Assembly (NCBI GenBank): GCA_965216255.1
Contig: OZ244148.1
Span: 124,001 to 188,000, forward strand
Source of the DNA: G965216255 sp965216255
GTDB lineage: Bacteria; Bacteroidota; Rhodothermia; Rhodothermales; Bin80
Length of the DNA stretch: 64,000 nucleotides
Direction of reading: 5' to 3'
Both the position numbers and the translations under genes were made by a program. This document shows positions 10,811-20,419 of this stretch, in pieces; within the stretch, counting starts at the first letter, position 1, and every line of letters begins with the position of its first letter. The notes beneath the pieces are model-generated. The model was given only the letters and a program-made list of their open reading frames with translations, was not told the origin of the DNA and ran no database searches.

Positions 10811-11203
10811 ATGCCTGCCGCTCAGGAAATTTTCGACGGAAGCACCGACACCGAGCCTACTATTTTGGCGCAGGACGGCATCAAGCTCCACCGGAGCGTG
10901 GTCCACAGAGAACTCACTGGAGACATGATCGGCAAGTCCGAGGCTCAGAGGGCCGCGGCCTGCACGGCGACCCTTGACTCGGCCGGATACGTTGCCGTCG
11001 AGCGCTTCACATGCTCTGTCCGAGGCAAGTCGGGTTCGTTCGTCCTTCAGCACCGCGGTTTGATGGAGAATGGCGAATCCGCGCTGATGGTAAAGAGTCT
11101 TCCAGACTCAGGCACCGGTGAATTGGACGGCATTTCAGGCAGGCTCGAGATCGACAACGAGGAGGGAAAGCGCTCCTACGCCCCCGAGTACGAGCATCAA
11201 TGA
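10811..11203 (+). CDS. DUF3224-family protein
   Basis: About 130 aa. The central block SAGYVAVERFTCSVRGKSGSFVLQH, followed by GELDGISGRLEI, is the signature of DUF3224, small beta-barrel-like proteins of unknown function. I chose ATG 10811 (MPAAQEIFDG) because the longer frame from 10676 would read through the terminal repeat of the upstream IS1634 relic. The stop overlaps the start of the DUF1697 gene by four bases (ATGA), so the two are probably translated together. The IS relic ends about 115 bp upstream and may have replaced the native promoter. Confidence 0.85.
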   Translation: MPAAQEIFDGSTDTEPTILAQDGIKLHRSVVHRELTGDMIGKSEAQRAAACTATLDSAGYVAVERFTCSVRGKSGSFVLQHRGLMENGESALMVKSLPDSGTGELDGISGRLEIDNEEGKRSYAPEYEHQ

Positions 11204-11736
11204 CCGTGCGCTATCTCGTAATGCCGCGGGGGATCAACGTCGGAACCCACAATCTGGTACCGATGGCGGAGCTCAGGTCGAAATTGGCCGACGAGGGCTA
11301 CTGCAACATCGCAACTGTCCTGCGGAGTGGGAACGTGATCGTTTCCGCCGAATCTGATCGCCCCGACGAAGTCGCTGGCGCCATGCAGCGGTTGCTCAGC
11401 GACGAAATCGACGTCAACGTTCCCTGCGTCGTCCGCACGGCGAGCCAGATTCGAGGCGTGCTCGAGCGCAATCCGTTACAAGAGATCGTCTCCGACCCAT
11501 CGCGCTACTTGGTGAACTTCCTGTCGGAGGAACCGGACCCCGATGCCGTAGGGGCGCTGCTGGAGGAGGACCACAGCCCCGAGGCCATTGCGATCAAAGG
11601 TACTGAGGCGTACATCTGGACTCCGGATGGCGTCAATGCGATGACCCTCTCGTATGCGTACCTCGAAAAGCGGTTCAGCGTCGTCGCCACGGCGCGCAAC
11701 TGGAACACCCTTGAGAGGATCGTTGCCAAGCTCTGA
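11200..11736 (+). CDS. DUF1697-family protein
   Basis: 178 aa, with the opening RYLVMPRGINVGTHNLVPMAELR and the LRSGNVIVSAES block. These are the hallmarks of DUF1697 (a two-ferredoxin-fold family of unknown role). The C-terminal SVVATARNWNTLERIVA is also typical, so the gene appears complete. It overlaps the preceding DUF3224 gene by ATGA, indicating an operon. No catalytic role is established for this family. Confidence 0.9.
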   Translation: MTVRYLVMPRGINVGTHNLVPMAELRSKLADEGYCNIATVLRSGNVIVSAESDRPDEVAGAMQRLLSDEIDVNVPCVVRTASQIRGVLERNPLQEIVSDPSRYLVNFLSEEPDPDAVGALLEEDHSPEAIAIKGTEAYIWTPDGVNAMTLSYAYLEKRFSVVATARNWNTLERIVAKL

Positions 11737-12232
11737 TCGCTGGCAGCTTGACTTAGAGTCCTGTCGGCCCAGGCAACTGGTGGGCAACGATCATTCGGCG
11801 GCCCACAACGAGGAGCGACCTAGTGACGCTCACGAAGCCTCGCTGCCATGCTGACGCGGGGATAGGCATTTGCGCAGGGCAGGGCTGACGGCCTTGGCAC
11901 CCGCTGCGCGCACGTTCGCAGACCGATCCTGCGCGACAGAATAATAGATTGGACGGTGGGAATGGACTTCTCGCAAGGTGGCCTGAGCGGCCATTGACGC
12001 ACTGTCCTACCAGGCGTTGGCTGGGCAGCCGCACGATGGAGATGAGCCCCGGGCCCGGGGCTGCGAGGCGGACGAGCCGTACAGGTGCTGGCGGAAGAGC
12101 CCGGCGTGCTGTTCTGTTCCCCCGCTCGTTCTGGCTGCTGACCTCCCTGCCCGCCGGCGAGATGCAGGTTTCATGCCAGGGGCCGGCCCGCCCCACCCCC
12201 TCGGGATAGCCGGCCCCAATCGCCTTCTGCAG
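11737..12232. other. No gene seen (3' ends converge)
   Basis: About 500 bp between the convergent DUF1697 and autotransporter-like genes. GC-rich open frames exist on both strands (for example a minus-strand 147-codon frame) but have no family resemblance and low-complexity Arg/Pro-rich translations, which is typical of chance frames in GC-rich DNA. Confidence 0.45.
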
Positions 12233-14752
12233 CTACCAGTGCATCGAGAAGTTCAGCATAACAGAGTGCGTCGCACCCACATCGGGCGCAAAAGCGCTGC
12301 GACCTCCCTCGACGTTTGCCACCAAGCCGCTCCCGAGATTTAGGCGCCCGCCTAAGTGAAAGCCACGGGTGCTCCAGTTGGACGTCTGCTGTTGCACCAG
12401 CGCGCCCGGACTCGACATCCAGTCCGAACCGAACCCCGCCGGGGCCTGCTGGTCTATCAACACCAATCTGGCGTACGGCGCGAAGACGCCCCGGCCGTCC
12501 AGAGCGTCGACTCCGTAGCCGATTTCCGCGTCAAGGCGACGATTGCCGTACCCGTAACCGGTCGGCGTCAATCCAGTCGCACCGTTGGCCCAGAGGCGCG
12601 TGAGGCTGCTGACATTGGACCCCAACGACGGTTTCAGACCCAGCGACAGTCCGCGACCCACTCCACCGCCACCTGGGTTCAGCTGGATGGACCCGCCAAC
12701 ACCCCACTCCTCGTAGTCGCTCTGCTCGTGTACCACCAGCCTGCGCCCATGCAGGGACACCGAAAGTCCCTGTTCCGTGGTCGCAAAACTCAGATAGCCT
12801 TCCACCTCCATGCCGAATCCGGAATCCACGTCGCCGCCGTCCCGGCGCATGCCGACACGGACTTCCGGCTCGAGCATCGCCCTGGAACCGAGGGACATGC
12901 CCGTGGCCGCTTCGAGCATCAGGCGCAACCGGCTCACGTTGCTGGACAGTTCACTGCGCCCTTCCACGGCTTCCGATTTCATCCGAGCCATGAACCCATC
13001 CGTCCGCAGAGCGAATTCAAAGGCACCGCGGCCCTCACCTCCCAACAGCCTCCCACGCGCCCCGATACCGCCCATGCGCATCGAGATGTCGCTTGTCGGG
13101 TCCTCTTCACCTCCTCCCGACAGGTCCAGCTGGCCGGTACCGACGCCGGCCACGCCCCATACAGAGACTCGGTCGCTGACTGCGAGGCGGGCGTACGGAA
13201 ATGCACTCGTGAGCGTCGCCTTCAACTCTCCCGCATCGTCTGCGCCAGCGCGGCCCAGTTCGAACCCGCCCGATCCCTGGCTGTACGAAACCGCGAGCCC
13301 TGCCAGCATCGATCCCTTCTCGATGTCCGCACCGAGGGCGCCAGTCAAGACCTCCCCGTCTCCAGATGCCCTTTCCCCCTTGCTGGAGAACCGCATCAGC
13401 TCGCCACTACCCCAGAATCCGTAACCGATTCCTCCATTGGCGGCACTCGCGGGGGAGAACCGAAAGGAGGTGCCACCCAGCAGCCCCCCGGCGGACATCG
13501 GCAAAAATGCGCCCTGTGTCCCCAGTGCGGCGCGTCTGATGCCAGCGCCGAGCAGTCCCTGCAGGGAGTTCATCGAATTGAAGTCGAGGTTCTGTCCGTT
13601 CACGGTCATCTGATTGTCGCTGCCTTCCGCGTTCGTCACACGGTCACCGATCATCTCCATCGCCTGGCTTGCCACCGTCCGGCCGAAGCGATCGAGCCAG
13701 TCTGCCGCCGCCGCTTCCGCCTCGGCCGTGGAGAAATTCAGGTAGAAGCCCGCACCCACGATGAACTCCGTTCCAGGGTAGAGCGGGTGGTCTGAGAGCG
13801 ACAAGGCGTAGCTCACCTTGGGGGACCCGGTGTCCTCATCGCCCGCTACCGATGGATCGTCGAAGAAATACTCGACGAATCCGCCACCGCCCCGTGCCAC
13901 ACCGATGATATCCTGGACGAACTTCATTCCGTTGAGATCCTCCAAGTCCCACAGCGTGACCCCTTCCAGGGAGGGGTCGACACCATGGAAGATCACGTAC
14001 CCCTCGGTGGTTAGGGCAAAGAGGTAAATGGGGCCGGACTTCCAATGTCCTCCCTCTTCCCTCATCGAGGTTTTCCAGCGGGTGCTGTTCAGACCAACAT
14101 AGTCGAAGAGTTCCCTGAACCAGTCGACCGCTCCTCCCACAAACCCCCGCAGCGTCTCCCTGTCCACCACGTCCGCTGCCGACAATTCGGGAAGCGGAAT
14201 AGGAGGAAGCGGCGGCTCAATGCCGGAGAGGTCCTGGTAGTATCCGCCTACCACCACGAGGTCCTGCGCGACGACCTGAGAGGTGTAGCCAAGCGCATAG
14301 CTGTCCTTGCAACGTGGGTCGTTCGGATCGTCCGGGTCGTTCCAGCACCACTCCACGAACCCGCCATCATCTGCGGCGGCGAGCATTTGCTGGACAACTT
14401 TGCTTCCCCTATCGTCCTCCAACTCGAACACGTTGCTGCCGTCGAAGTGGGGTTTCTCACCGTGGATGAATACCTGTCCCTCGGTGGTAAACAGGATGAG
14501 GTACATGTTGCCCACGTTCCAGTCGCTGCCTTCCTCCCTCATGGCCTGCACAAGCTGCGCGCCTTCATTGATGTCCGTAACATCCGCGAATACGGAGGTG
14601 GCCCAGGTCACGAACCCCTTGAGGGTCTCCTGGTCAACCACCTCGCCCGCTGTGACCTTGGGCACCTGTGCATGGAGTGCGCGCGAGGCGGGGCCGGCCG
14701 CAGCCAAGCCCAGAATTGTGATCAAGTAGACGGCAGGCTTGACGGATCGCAT
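12233..14752 (-). CDS. Double Cache-like sensor passenger with autotransporter-like beta-barrel
   Basis: 839 aa with a signal peptide (VYLITILGLAAAGPASRALHAQ). Two similar ~150-aa domains follow, at about 34-175 and 190-345. Each has E-TL-(K/R)-GFV, MREEG-W--G, a 'TEG-V--HG--P' strand, an ELED/DLED turn and GGFVE. This arrangement resembles single-Cache small-molecule sensing domains. From about 400 to the end there are alternating Gly-rich amphipathic strands closing with FSMHW, an aromatic final residue as in outer-membrane barrels (autotransporter-type domain). Inference: a surface protein that displays ligand-binding Cache domains on an outer-membrane barrel. Cache domains are normally periplasmic parts of chemoreceptors and kinases, so this fusion is unusual. 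The gene stands alone, with an IS5-like relic immediately upstream at 14792. Confidence 0.8.
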   Translation of the reverse strand: MRSVKPAVYLITILGLAAAGPASRALHAQVPKVTAGEVVDQETLKGFVTWATSVFADVTDINEGAQLVQAMREEGSDWNVGNMYLILFTTEGQVFIHGEKPHFDGSNVFELEDDRGSKVVQQMLAAADDGGFVEWCWNDPDDPNDPRCKDSYALGYTSQVVAQDLVVVGGYYQDLSGIEPPLPPIPLPELSAADVVDRETLRGFVGGAVDWFRELFDYVGLNSTRWKTSMREEGGHWKSGPIYLFALTTEGYVIFHGVDPSLEGVTLWDLEDLNGMKFVQDIIGVARGGGGFVEYFFDDPSVAGDEDTGSPKVSYALSLSDHPLYPGTEFIVGAGFYLNFSTAEAEAAAADWLDRFGRTVASQAMEMIGDRVTNAEGSDNQMTVNGQNLDFNSMNSLQGLLGAGIRRAALGTQGAFLPMSAGGLLGGTSFRFSPASAANGGIGYGFWGSGELMRFSSKGERASGDGEVLTGALGADIEKGSMLAGLAVSYSQGSGGFELGRAGADDAGELKATLTSAFPYARLAVSDRVSVWGVAGVGTGQLDLSGGGEEDPTSDISMRMGGIGARGRLLGGEGRGAFEFALRTDGFMARMKSEAVEGRSELSSNVSRLRLMLEAATGMSLGSRAMLEPEVRVGMRRDGGDVDSGFGMEVEGYLSFATTEQGLSVSLHGRRLVVHEQSDYEEWGVGGSIQLNPGGGGVGRGLSLGLKPSLGSNVSSLTRLWANGATGLTPTGYGYGNRRLDAEIGYGVDALDGRGVFAPYARLVLIDQQAPAGFGSDWMSSPGALVQQQTSNWSTRGFHLGGRLNLGSGLVANVEGGRSAFAPDVGATHSVMLNFSMHW

Positions 14753-14791
14753 GGCTCGCTCCTCTCATTCGATTTGATGGCACTGTAAGGT

Positions 14792-16227
14792 GAGCCTCTT
14801 GCAAAACCCACGAAACAGGTGGTTATTCCCTTTGCAGGCGAGGGAGATAAGGGACTGGCGCCTCCGATTTCGGTATCTTCAGATGTGTCACGAATCTCTA
14901 AGGCAACGGAGGCAGCCATGTCCTTTGGAAGGAAGATACTGTGTTCTTGGATAAACCACCAAATGCAGATCTTCTCCTGCGCGGAGGAGTTGCTCGGTCC
15001 TTTGACCGAGCTGCAGATGAAGCTTCTGAACGTGTTGGATATCGTTCGTGTTGAGTGCTATCTGCGCAGCGATCCCACGGCAGCGCGCGGGCGCGGGATC
15101 GTGCGGCGCTTGCGCGGGCGTTTCTTGCGAAGGCGGTCTACAATATCGGTACGCCCCGCGCGTTGATCGACCGGATTTGCTCTGACCCACAGTTGCGCCG
15201 CCTGTGTGGGTGGCAACGTTAAGACCAGGTTCCAAGCGAGACGACCTTTTCACGCGCATTCGCTGAGTTTGCCGTGACTAGTCTGCCCCATCAGATGCAT
15301 CGTGCGCTGATCGAATCGTGCTACGAGGATGAGGTAGTTGGGCATATCTCACGTGATTCGACGGCCATTCAGGCTCGCGAGCGCCCTGCTGCGAAGGAGC
15401 CGGCGCCTGCCAAGCGCAAGCCTGGGCGAGCGCGCAAGGGGGAGCAATCTCCAAGGAAGCAACGGCGCATCGTACGCCAGTTGGGTATGAGTCTGCAGGA
15501 GATGGAAGATGACCTGCCAAAGGAGTGCAACCGGGGAGTCAAGCGCATTTCCAAGGGCTACAAGCAAAGCTGGAGCGGCTACAAGCTGCACACTGATGTG
15601 GCAGACGGAGGCATACCGATCAGTTGCATCGTGACGTCCGCGTCAGTGCATGACAGTCAGGTGGCCATTCCACTGGGGACCAAGTCCGCGGAGCTGGTAA
15701 CGAGTTTATACGATGTGATGGATAGCGCCTATGATGTGGAGGAAATACGCCTCCACAGCCAGCGTCTTGGGCATGTGGCGATCATTGACGAGCACCCGCG
15801 TACACGCGCTGGGAAGGAGGCGCTAAAGCGTGAGGCGAAGGCCCAGCGTACGGCTGGGTTTGTAGCGCCAACGCGCGAACGCTACAAAGAGCGTTCGAGC
15901 GCCTTACGCGTCTTTGGTCGCCTCAAAGACGAGTATGGCGCTCGTCACGTTCGCGTACGTGGCAACGCGAACGTGAAGTGTCACCTCATGTTTGGTATGC
16001 TCGCGCTGACCGTAGACCAAATGGTGCGACTGCTGAGCTAAACGAGTTCACCTCAGCGCAGAAAGGCGCCTGTCGTGCCAGGTGCACAGGATAGGTATGC
16101 GCGATTGTCACAGCTAATCGCCGAAATCTGTCTTTCCGAGCCGAAATCACTGCAACAGTTAGCGTTGTCGGAGTGCGAAAATCACATCGCCGTCTTCTTC
16201 CTTCAACCCACTGAATGCACCCTGAAT
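14792..16227 (+). mobile_element. IS5-like element, copy A, degenerate and truncated at the right
   Basis: Aligns along its length with copy B at 61603-63088. It starts at the shared inverted-repeat motif GAGCCTCTTGCA at 14792, only 40 bp upstream of the autotransporter-like gene start. The right end of copy B (from about 63030) has no counterpart here; instead an IS66 end begins at 16228. It is therefore truncated by or fused to IS66. Confidence 0.8.
14918..16041 (+). pseudogene. IS5-like (DDE_Tnp_1) transposase, copy A
   Basis: The N-terminal part reads TVFLDKPPNADLLLRGG and RSFDRAADEASERVGYRS, then TGA; a shifted frame continues AFLAKAVYNIG and LRRLCGWQR, then TAA. The long frame 15274-16041 holds the rest. 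First Asp: SRDSTAI. Second Asp: VMDSAYDVEEI. The third catalytic position, STVERV in copy B, reads SSALRV here, so the catalytic Glu is replaced by Leu. The TGA and TAA occur at the same places in both copies, so the ancestor was already broken before duplication. Inactive. Confidence 0.87.
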
Positions 16228-16492
16228 GTAAGCGTCCGGTGAACCACATCTTGCGTGGGTGAGGGGCTGGTCAGGAGATTGTTGCCTGACCCGAGGATCA
16301 AAGCCCACGACGCATGCGCAAGCCCAGACGCACGGCGGAAGAAATGTTTCCGCTGGTAAGCACAGTACCTGGCGAGGAGCCAGACAGCGGAGGCCTTTTG
16401 TGCCGAGCATGGAATCTCCCGTTCGCAGCTGTGTTACTGGCGGCACAAGTATGGTAAGAAGACCGCTGCATCCGAAGGCGCAGCCTTCGTGG
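16228..16492 (+). pseudogene. IS66-type left end with TnpA-like fragment
   Basis: Begins with GTAAGCGTCCGGTGAACCAC at 16228, matching the conserved GTAAGCG start of IS66-family terminal repeats. ATG at 16314 opens MRKPRRTAEEMFPLV; a one-base shift later the text continues as QTAEAFCAEHGISRSQLCY, then WRHKYGKKTAA. This resembles the IS66 accessory TnpA (a helix-turn-helix protein ending in YWR-KY). It is cut at 16492/16493 by IS256 copy B. The first ~85 bp recur inverted at 36593-36676. Confidence 0.75.
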
Positions 16493-17906
16493 GAGAAACT
16501 GTCACATCTTGGGTCTGCAGAGTGCCGCGGCGTATCTTTGTGGAGTACCCATCAATCGCCCTAGACGGGCATATCCGGACTACATCGTATGACAGATCCA
16601 ACAGAATCCAACGTACACTCACTCCTTACCCGTGAGGAGGCACTCAGCACCCTGGATGACCTGGTGCGCAGCTCCGCCCGGCGCATGCTTCAGGCAGCGC
16701 TCGAGCGGCAAGCCGACGACTACGTGAAGGCCCATGCACACCTACGGAATGAGCACGGCCACCGAGTCGTCAAACGCAATGGCCACCATCCGCAGAGAGA
16801 AATCCTCACGGGTGCGGGCCCGCTAGCGATCCAGCGGCCCCATATCCGTGACCCTCGAGCAGGGCATACCTTCACCAGCGCCATACTGCCGCGCTATATG
16901 CGCCGCAGTCCGTCGTTGGCCGATCGATGATCGGCTGATGCACTCATTCCGGCCTTGTACCTGCGGGCAGTTTCGACCAACGACTTTCCTCTGTCCCTGG
17001 AGGCCATACTTGGGCCGCAAGCTGGCAACCTGTCGCCATCGTCGATCAGCCGACTCAAGGGGGCTTGGCTAGAGGAATACCGGCAATGGAACAATCGGGA
17101 CCCCGCGGGCAAGCGGTATGTTTACCTCTGGGCTGACGGGCTGTACTTCCATGTCCGCATGGGCAACGAGCGTCCATGTATGCTTGTTATTATGGGAGTT
17201 ACACCCGATGGCAAGAAAGAACTCGTAGGGCTATTGGACGCAGAGCGGGAAAGCAGGCTGTCCTGGAAGGAGCTATTGCTGGACAACGAGGCTTGGACGT
17301 AGCGCCTAAGGTAGCCACAGCAGACGGAGGCCTGGGCTTCTGGGCCGCGTTGGATGAAGTATACCCCTCCACGCTACAACAGCGATGCTGGGTGCACAAG
17401 ACAGCCAACGTGCCGGGTAAGCTGCCCAAGAAGCTGCAGCGGTCTGCGAAAGAGAGGCTCCGTGGCATCTATACGGCGCCGTCCAGGAAGGATGCCCTGA
17501 AGGCGCTCGATACCTTCGAGGATCTCTTCGGAGGCGCCTACGAGAAGGCGCTCACCTGTCTGCGCAAGGATCAAGAGGAGCTCTTGAGCTTCTACCAGTT
17601 CCCGCCCGAACACTGGGTTCACCTTCGGAGTTCGAATCCCATTGAGTCCACGTTTGCGAGCGCAGGGAAACGTACGTGGCAAACCAAGGGATGTGGCATC
17701 CGGGAGGCGACACTGATGATGGTTTACAAGCTGACCCGGGAATCGCAGAAACGCTGGCGGAGGCTGACTGGATCGCAGCTGCTCATCCGTGTGTTGGAAA
17801 TAACCCCACACGAGTATTGCGTAGAAGTAGAAAAACAAGCCGCCTAATTCTAATTCCCCAATCCCATGCCGCGGCATTCTGCAGACCCATCATTTGCCCG
17901 TTTCTC
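16493..17906 (+). mobile_element. IS256-family insertion sequence, copy B
   Basis: Bounded by the same inverted repeat as copy A at 16493-16531 and, more diverged, 17868-17906 (the outer ~20 bases of the right end carry several changes). It interrupts an IS66 relic on the left and abuts the duplicated leader region on the right. No target duplication is visible. Confidence 0.9.
16589..17847 (+). pseudogene. IS256 transposase, copy B, nonsense and frameshift
   Basis: Keeps the native ATG (MTDPTESNVHSLLTREEALS) lost in copy A, but has TGA at about 16928-16930, where copy A reads AGA. A deletion near 17285 then shifts the frame, so the DDE residues are spread over three segments (ADGLYFHVR; ADGGLGFWAAL; SNPIESTFASAG). 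It cannot make transposase. Copy A could in principle act on both sets of ends. Confidence 0.9.
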
Positions 17907-17912
17907 GCCAGG

Positions 17913-18540
17913 CGGGCGCCACGCCCCTTTTTATCCGCTTTCCCCTATACTGTGCTACCCACCAAGTTGGCGGCGCCCGACCATGTACCACGCCGACATC
18001 ATCAGCACGGAGCGTCCGCGGCTTGCGGCTCTGGTGGCCGCCTTGAACCGCCTGCGCGACACACCCCACGCAGCGCACTGGCCGGCGGGCTGTTTTGATG
18101 TCGCAGCCGCCCGGCAGGACGCTCCCTTGCACGCCCGGCTCGTCTATGTGTCCTCCGAGCCGCTTTCGGCGGATGTGCTTGACGCGCTACGCTGGTACGC
18201 CCGCGCACAGCAGGCCGAGCGGCACCGTTTCGTTCTTGGTCACACTTTTGGACGTCGGGATTCCACGGCATGCCCACCGACATGAATATCGGCCCCAGGA
18301 CGCGGGGCGATGTGGACGGGGCTGCTGCAGCGGGAGCCGAACACCGCGTTGGCGCGTAGGCACGGCCTGTAACGGCTTTGGGTCATGGCACCTCACTCCA
18401 TGAAGCATTCCTCCGACACGCTCTCCCCTCGGAGCGGCGCGCCGCTGGTGGTTCCGCCACGGCAGCTGGTCCCCATAACCTCCTCTGACCGCGGGCCGGC
18501 TACTTTCTTTCACGGGCGCAAGCAGGAGATTACGGCCTTT
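17913..18540 (+). repeat. Segmental duplication, copy 1 (leader gene plus start of ATPase gene)
   Basis: About 600 bp, highly similar to 21590-22200. Shared features are a promoter-like TATACT 32 bp before the ATG (17946-17951 here, 21655-21660 in copy 2), the 100-codon leader gene, a short MWTGLLQREPNTALAR frame, and the first ~45 codons of the ATPase gene. Similarity fades just before the Walker A motif. Copy 1 is the intact one. Confidence 0.85.
17983..18285 (+). CDS. Unknown 100-aa protein upstream of an AAA ATPase
   Basis: I do not recognise the family. The protein starts MYHADIISTERPRLAALVAA, has an Ala/Arg-rich helical N-terminus and an SSEPLSADVLDALRWYARAQ helix, and ends FGRRDSTACPPT. 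A second, frameshifted copy at 21692 keeps the same spacing to a TATACT box, so the start is supported by conservation. It lies 100 bp upstream of the ATPase gene, and both travel in the duplicated segment. This suggests a functional pair, perhaps regulator or toxin-like partner plus ATPase, but nothing in the sequence proves a role. Confidence 0.5.
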   Translation: MYHADIISTERPRLAALVAALNRLRDTPHAAHWPAGCFDVAAARQDAPLHARLVYVSSEPLSADVLDALRWYARAQQAERHRFVLGHTFGRRDSTACPPT

Positions 18541-19722
18541 CAGAAGGTGAAGGTGGATGCCTGCGCGTCCAACGGCGGCACGATCTTCCTCATTCAGGAT
18601 GCGCCCGGCGCTGGCAAGTCTGCCTTGCTTCACGAATGCGCCCGGCGCGCAGCCGAGGACGGGTGGCGTGTGGCTCAGATAACAAATGATGCGCTGTATG
18701 ACCCTGTAGCACTGGCGGACGCGGTGGACGTGCCTTACGCAACGAAGAGTACGCTTCACCGGGAGGCGGGATGGTGGGTTGGACTGTCGGCGGCGGTTGC
18801 GCTATTCAGGCGAGGGGCGGAGGGGATGCCCTCGGAATACGCCGGCAGGGCACTGCGCAAAGTCTTGGAGGCGGCCGCCACACCCAACGGTCTTGTGCTG
18901 GTGCTGGATGAGGTGCAGACGCTTGGCAAGGCCGTTGGCACGCCACATGATTTAACACTGACACAGACTCTGGAGCAGATCCACAACGGTAAGGTAGGCG
19001 CACCTGTAATCCTACTGGCGGGCGGGCTCGGAATATCCAGGTCTGTGCTCGGCAAGTTTGGTATCTCCCGGTTTGGGCGGCGGCGTGTTATGCGGCTGGG
19101 GCGGTTATCCGGGAGGGCGGAGCGGGATGTGATCCGCGACTGGCTGGTCAAGGCCGGCGGGGCGTGTGGGGATTCGGAGTACCTGGAGCGGTGGATCGAT
19201 ACGATTGCGGCGGAGTGCTGCGGCTGGCCGCAACACATACAGAACTATGCGGCGGCAGCGGCACAATGGCTGCTCGAAACAGGTGGTGTTCTCACCGCGC
19301 AGGCGCCCACTGAAGCCCTAGCGGAGGGGCGCGACGCCCGAGTGGAGTACTACGACGGCAGTGTAGAGGACCTCGACCGCGCAGACCGAGTGGCACTGGC
19401 GCGGCTGCTTCGGCGGGCTGGGGATGGCTGCGCCCTGGACACATCGGAGCTGATCGCGGCCTTCTCCAGCAGCGGGGCACCGGAAGTCGCCCCAGATGTC
19501 TTGCGGCGTGCCCTGCACAAGGGGGTTGTTGTACAGAGGCGGGACGGGCGCTTTGAGATTCCGATCCCCTCCATGCACACCTGGCTGGTACAGGAATACG
19601 CCGACCCCGCGCAGCCCTTTCCGCCGATGTCCCGTGCCGAGGATGGGCCGGCTCCGGCGCAGCAGCGTATCGCCCCCAGGCAGAGCGATAACCGTGATCG
19701 CGATCCTGGGCTTGGGCGGTAA
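18385..19722 (+). CDS. AAA ATPase (AAA_16/AAA_22 style, unknown role)
   Basis: 445 aa. A 'FHGRKQEITAFQ' entry motif, as in Orc1/Cdc6-like and TniB-like ATPases, precedes Walker A DAPGAGKSAL (about residues 73-82) and Walker B LVLVLDEVQT. An Arg-rich sensor-like LGKFGISRFGRRRVMRLGRL follows. The C-terminal third looks winged-helix-like. It is not associated with a transposase core, so a TniB role is not supported. Its N-terminal 45 codons are duplicated as a fragment at 22082-22190. Inference: an accessory-island ATPase working with the small upstream protein. Confidence 0.75.
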   Translation: MAPHSMKHSSDTLSPRSGAPLVVPPRQLVPITSSDRGPATFFHGRKQEITAFQKVKVDACASNGGTIFLIQDAPGAGKSALLHECARRAAEDGWRVAQITNDALYDPVALADAVDVPYATKSTLHREAGWWVGLSAAVALFRRGAEGMPSEYAGRALRKVLEAAATPNGLVLVLDEVQTLGKAVGTPHDLTLTQTLEQIHNGKVGAPVILLAGGLGISRSVLGKFGISRFGRRRVMRLGRLSGRAERDVIRDWLVKAGGACGDSEYLERWIDTIAAECCGWPQHIQNYAAAAAQWLLETGGVLTAQAPTEALAEGRDARVEYYDGSVEDLDRADRVALARLLRRAGDGCALDTSELIAAFSSSGAPEVAPDVLRRALHKGVVVQRRDGRFEIPIPSMHTWLVQEYADPAQPFPPMSRAEDGPAPAQQRIAPRQSDNRDRDPGLGR

Positions 19723-20380
19723 CCATCTACGACGATGAGTGCGGTCGGAGTTGCCGCGCTACACCCTGGCCTTACGCTAACGCCGTTTCACGGGGCGCGT
19801 ATATCGTTTCACGGATTACCAGCCTCGCTTCATGGCTGGCCGTAATCGTTTCGCAGGGACGGCGTCACGTACCTTGGCCCAGGCTCGCGTGCGGTGCTTC
19901 ACGCTTCACTCTGCACCTCCCCTTATTGTGGATCCGGCCGGCTCCGCGGCGTGGTGTTAGGCACGATCCTCGGCGCTCCTGCGGGGCTTTCCTGTCTCCC
20001 GCTTCATGGCGCAGCTTGCGCAGGAAATCCAGCCAGGCTGGAGGGGAGTCCTGGCCGAGGCATGGGCAGAACGCAACACAAGCCTGGAGAGCCTGGCATC
20101 CCCGATCGCGGGCCGGCGCCGGGTCGTACACGACCGTTTTTGCGGTTTGGGGGCTTTCCGGCCGCCCACGTGTGCCGGCGGGCGCATGGGCAGGTATGCG
20201 ACGGCTGCCCCGCCCTCCCTGAACGCGGAAACCCGCACTAGCTGTCCAAGGCTGCGCGGGCTGCTCACCCCCCCCCGCCCCATGAGCCGAGATGTGAGGA
20301 TTGTGCCACGGTTACCTGCTCGACCGGCGCTGGTTCTGGACTTCTGCCACCACGCTTCGCCAGGGCTTCACGGCGCTTTG
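19723..20380. other. No gene seen between ATPase and CoiA-like gene
   Basis: Roughly 660 bp of GC-rich sequence. The repeated words 'cgtttcacgg' and 'tatcgtttc' near 19780-19850 hint at IS or repeat debris. Open frames on both strands are Arg/Pro-rich and overlap each other, with no family match. The stretch ends at a 39-bp repeat shared with the recombinase locus. Confidence 0.4.
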
Positions 20381-20419
20381 TGGCACCTTTCAGGCGCAAG
20401 AGTTAGCCTTTGATAATTG
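20381..20419 (+). repeat. 39-bp direct repeat, left half-site (att-like)
   Basis: Identical over 39 bp to 25630-25668 just in front of the tyrosine recombinase. It contains the left palindrome arm GAGTTAGCCTTTGATAA and the first three spacer bases, then diverges exactly where the crossover spacer would lie. This is what a product of site-specific recombination looks like. The two copies bracket about 5.2 kb (CoiA-like gene plus the DUF262/DUF3696 module). Confidence 0.7.

Noticed and set aside
11753..12196. Minus-strand 147-codon frame between DUF1697 and the autotransporter-like gene
   Set aside because: Arg/Pro-rich, no start context and overlapped by equally long frames on the other strand; no recognisable motif.
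12356..13795. 479-codon plus-strand frame over the autotransporter-like gene
   Set aside because: Antisense shadow in GC-rich sequence. The minus-strand product has a signal peptide, Cache-like repeats and a barrel-like C-terminus.
18309..18371. 20-codon MWTGLLQREPNTALAR frame as a gene
   Set aside because: It is kept in both duplicate copies, but the duplication is recent, so conservation carries little weight, and the frame is too short to support alone.
18385..19722. TniB transposition ATPase
   Set aside because: Walker motifs fit a broad AAA class, but there is no TniA-type transposase, TniQ or Tn7-like end nearby.
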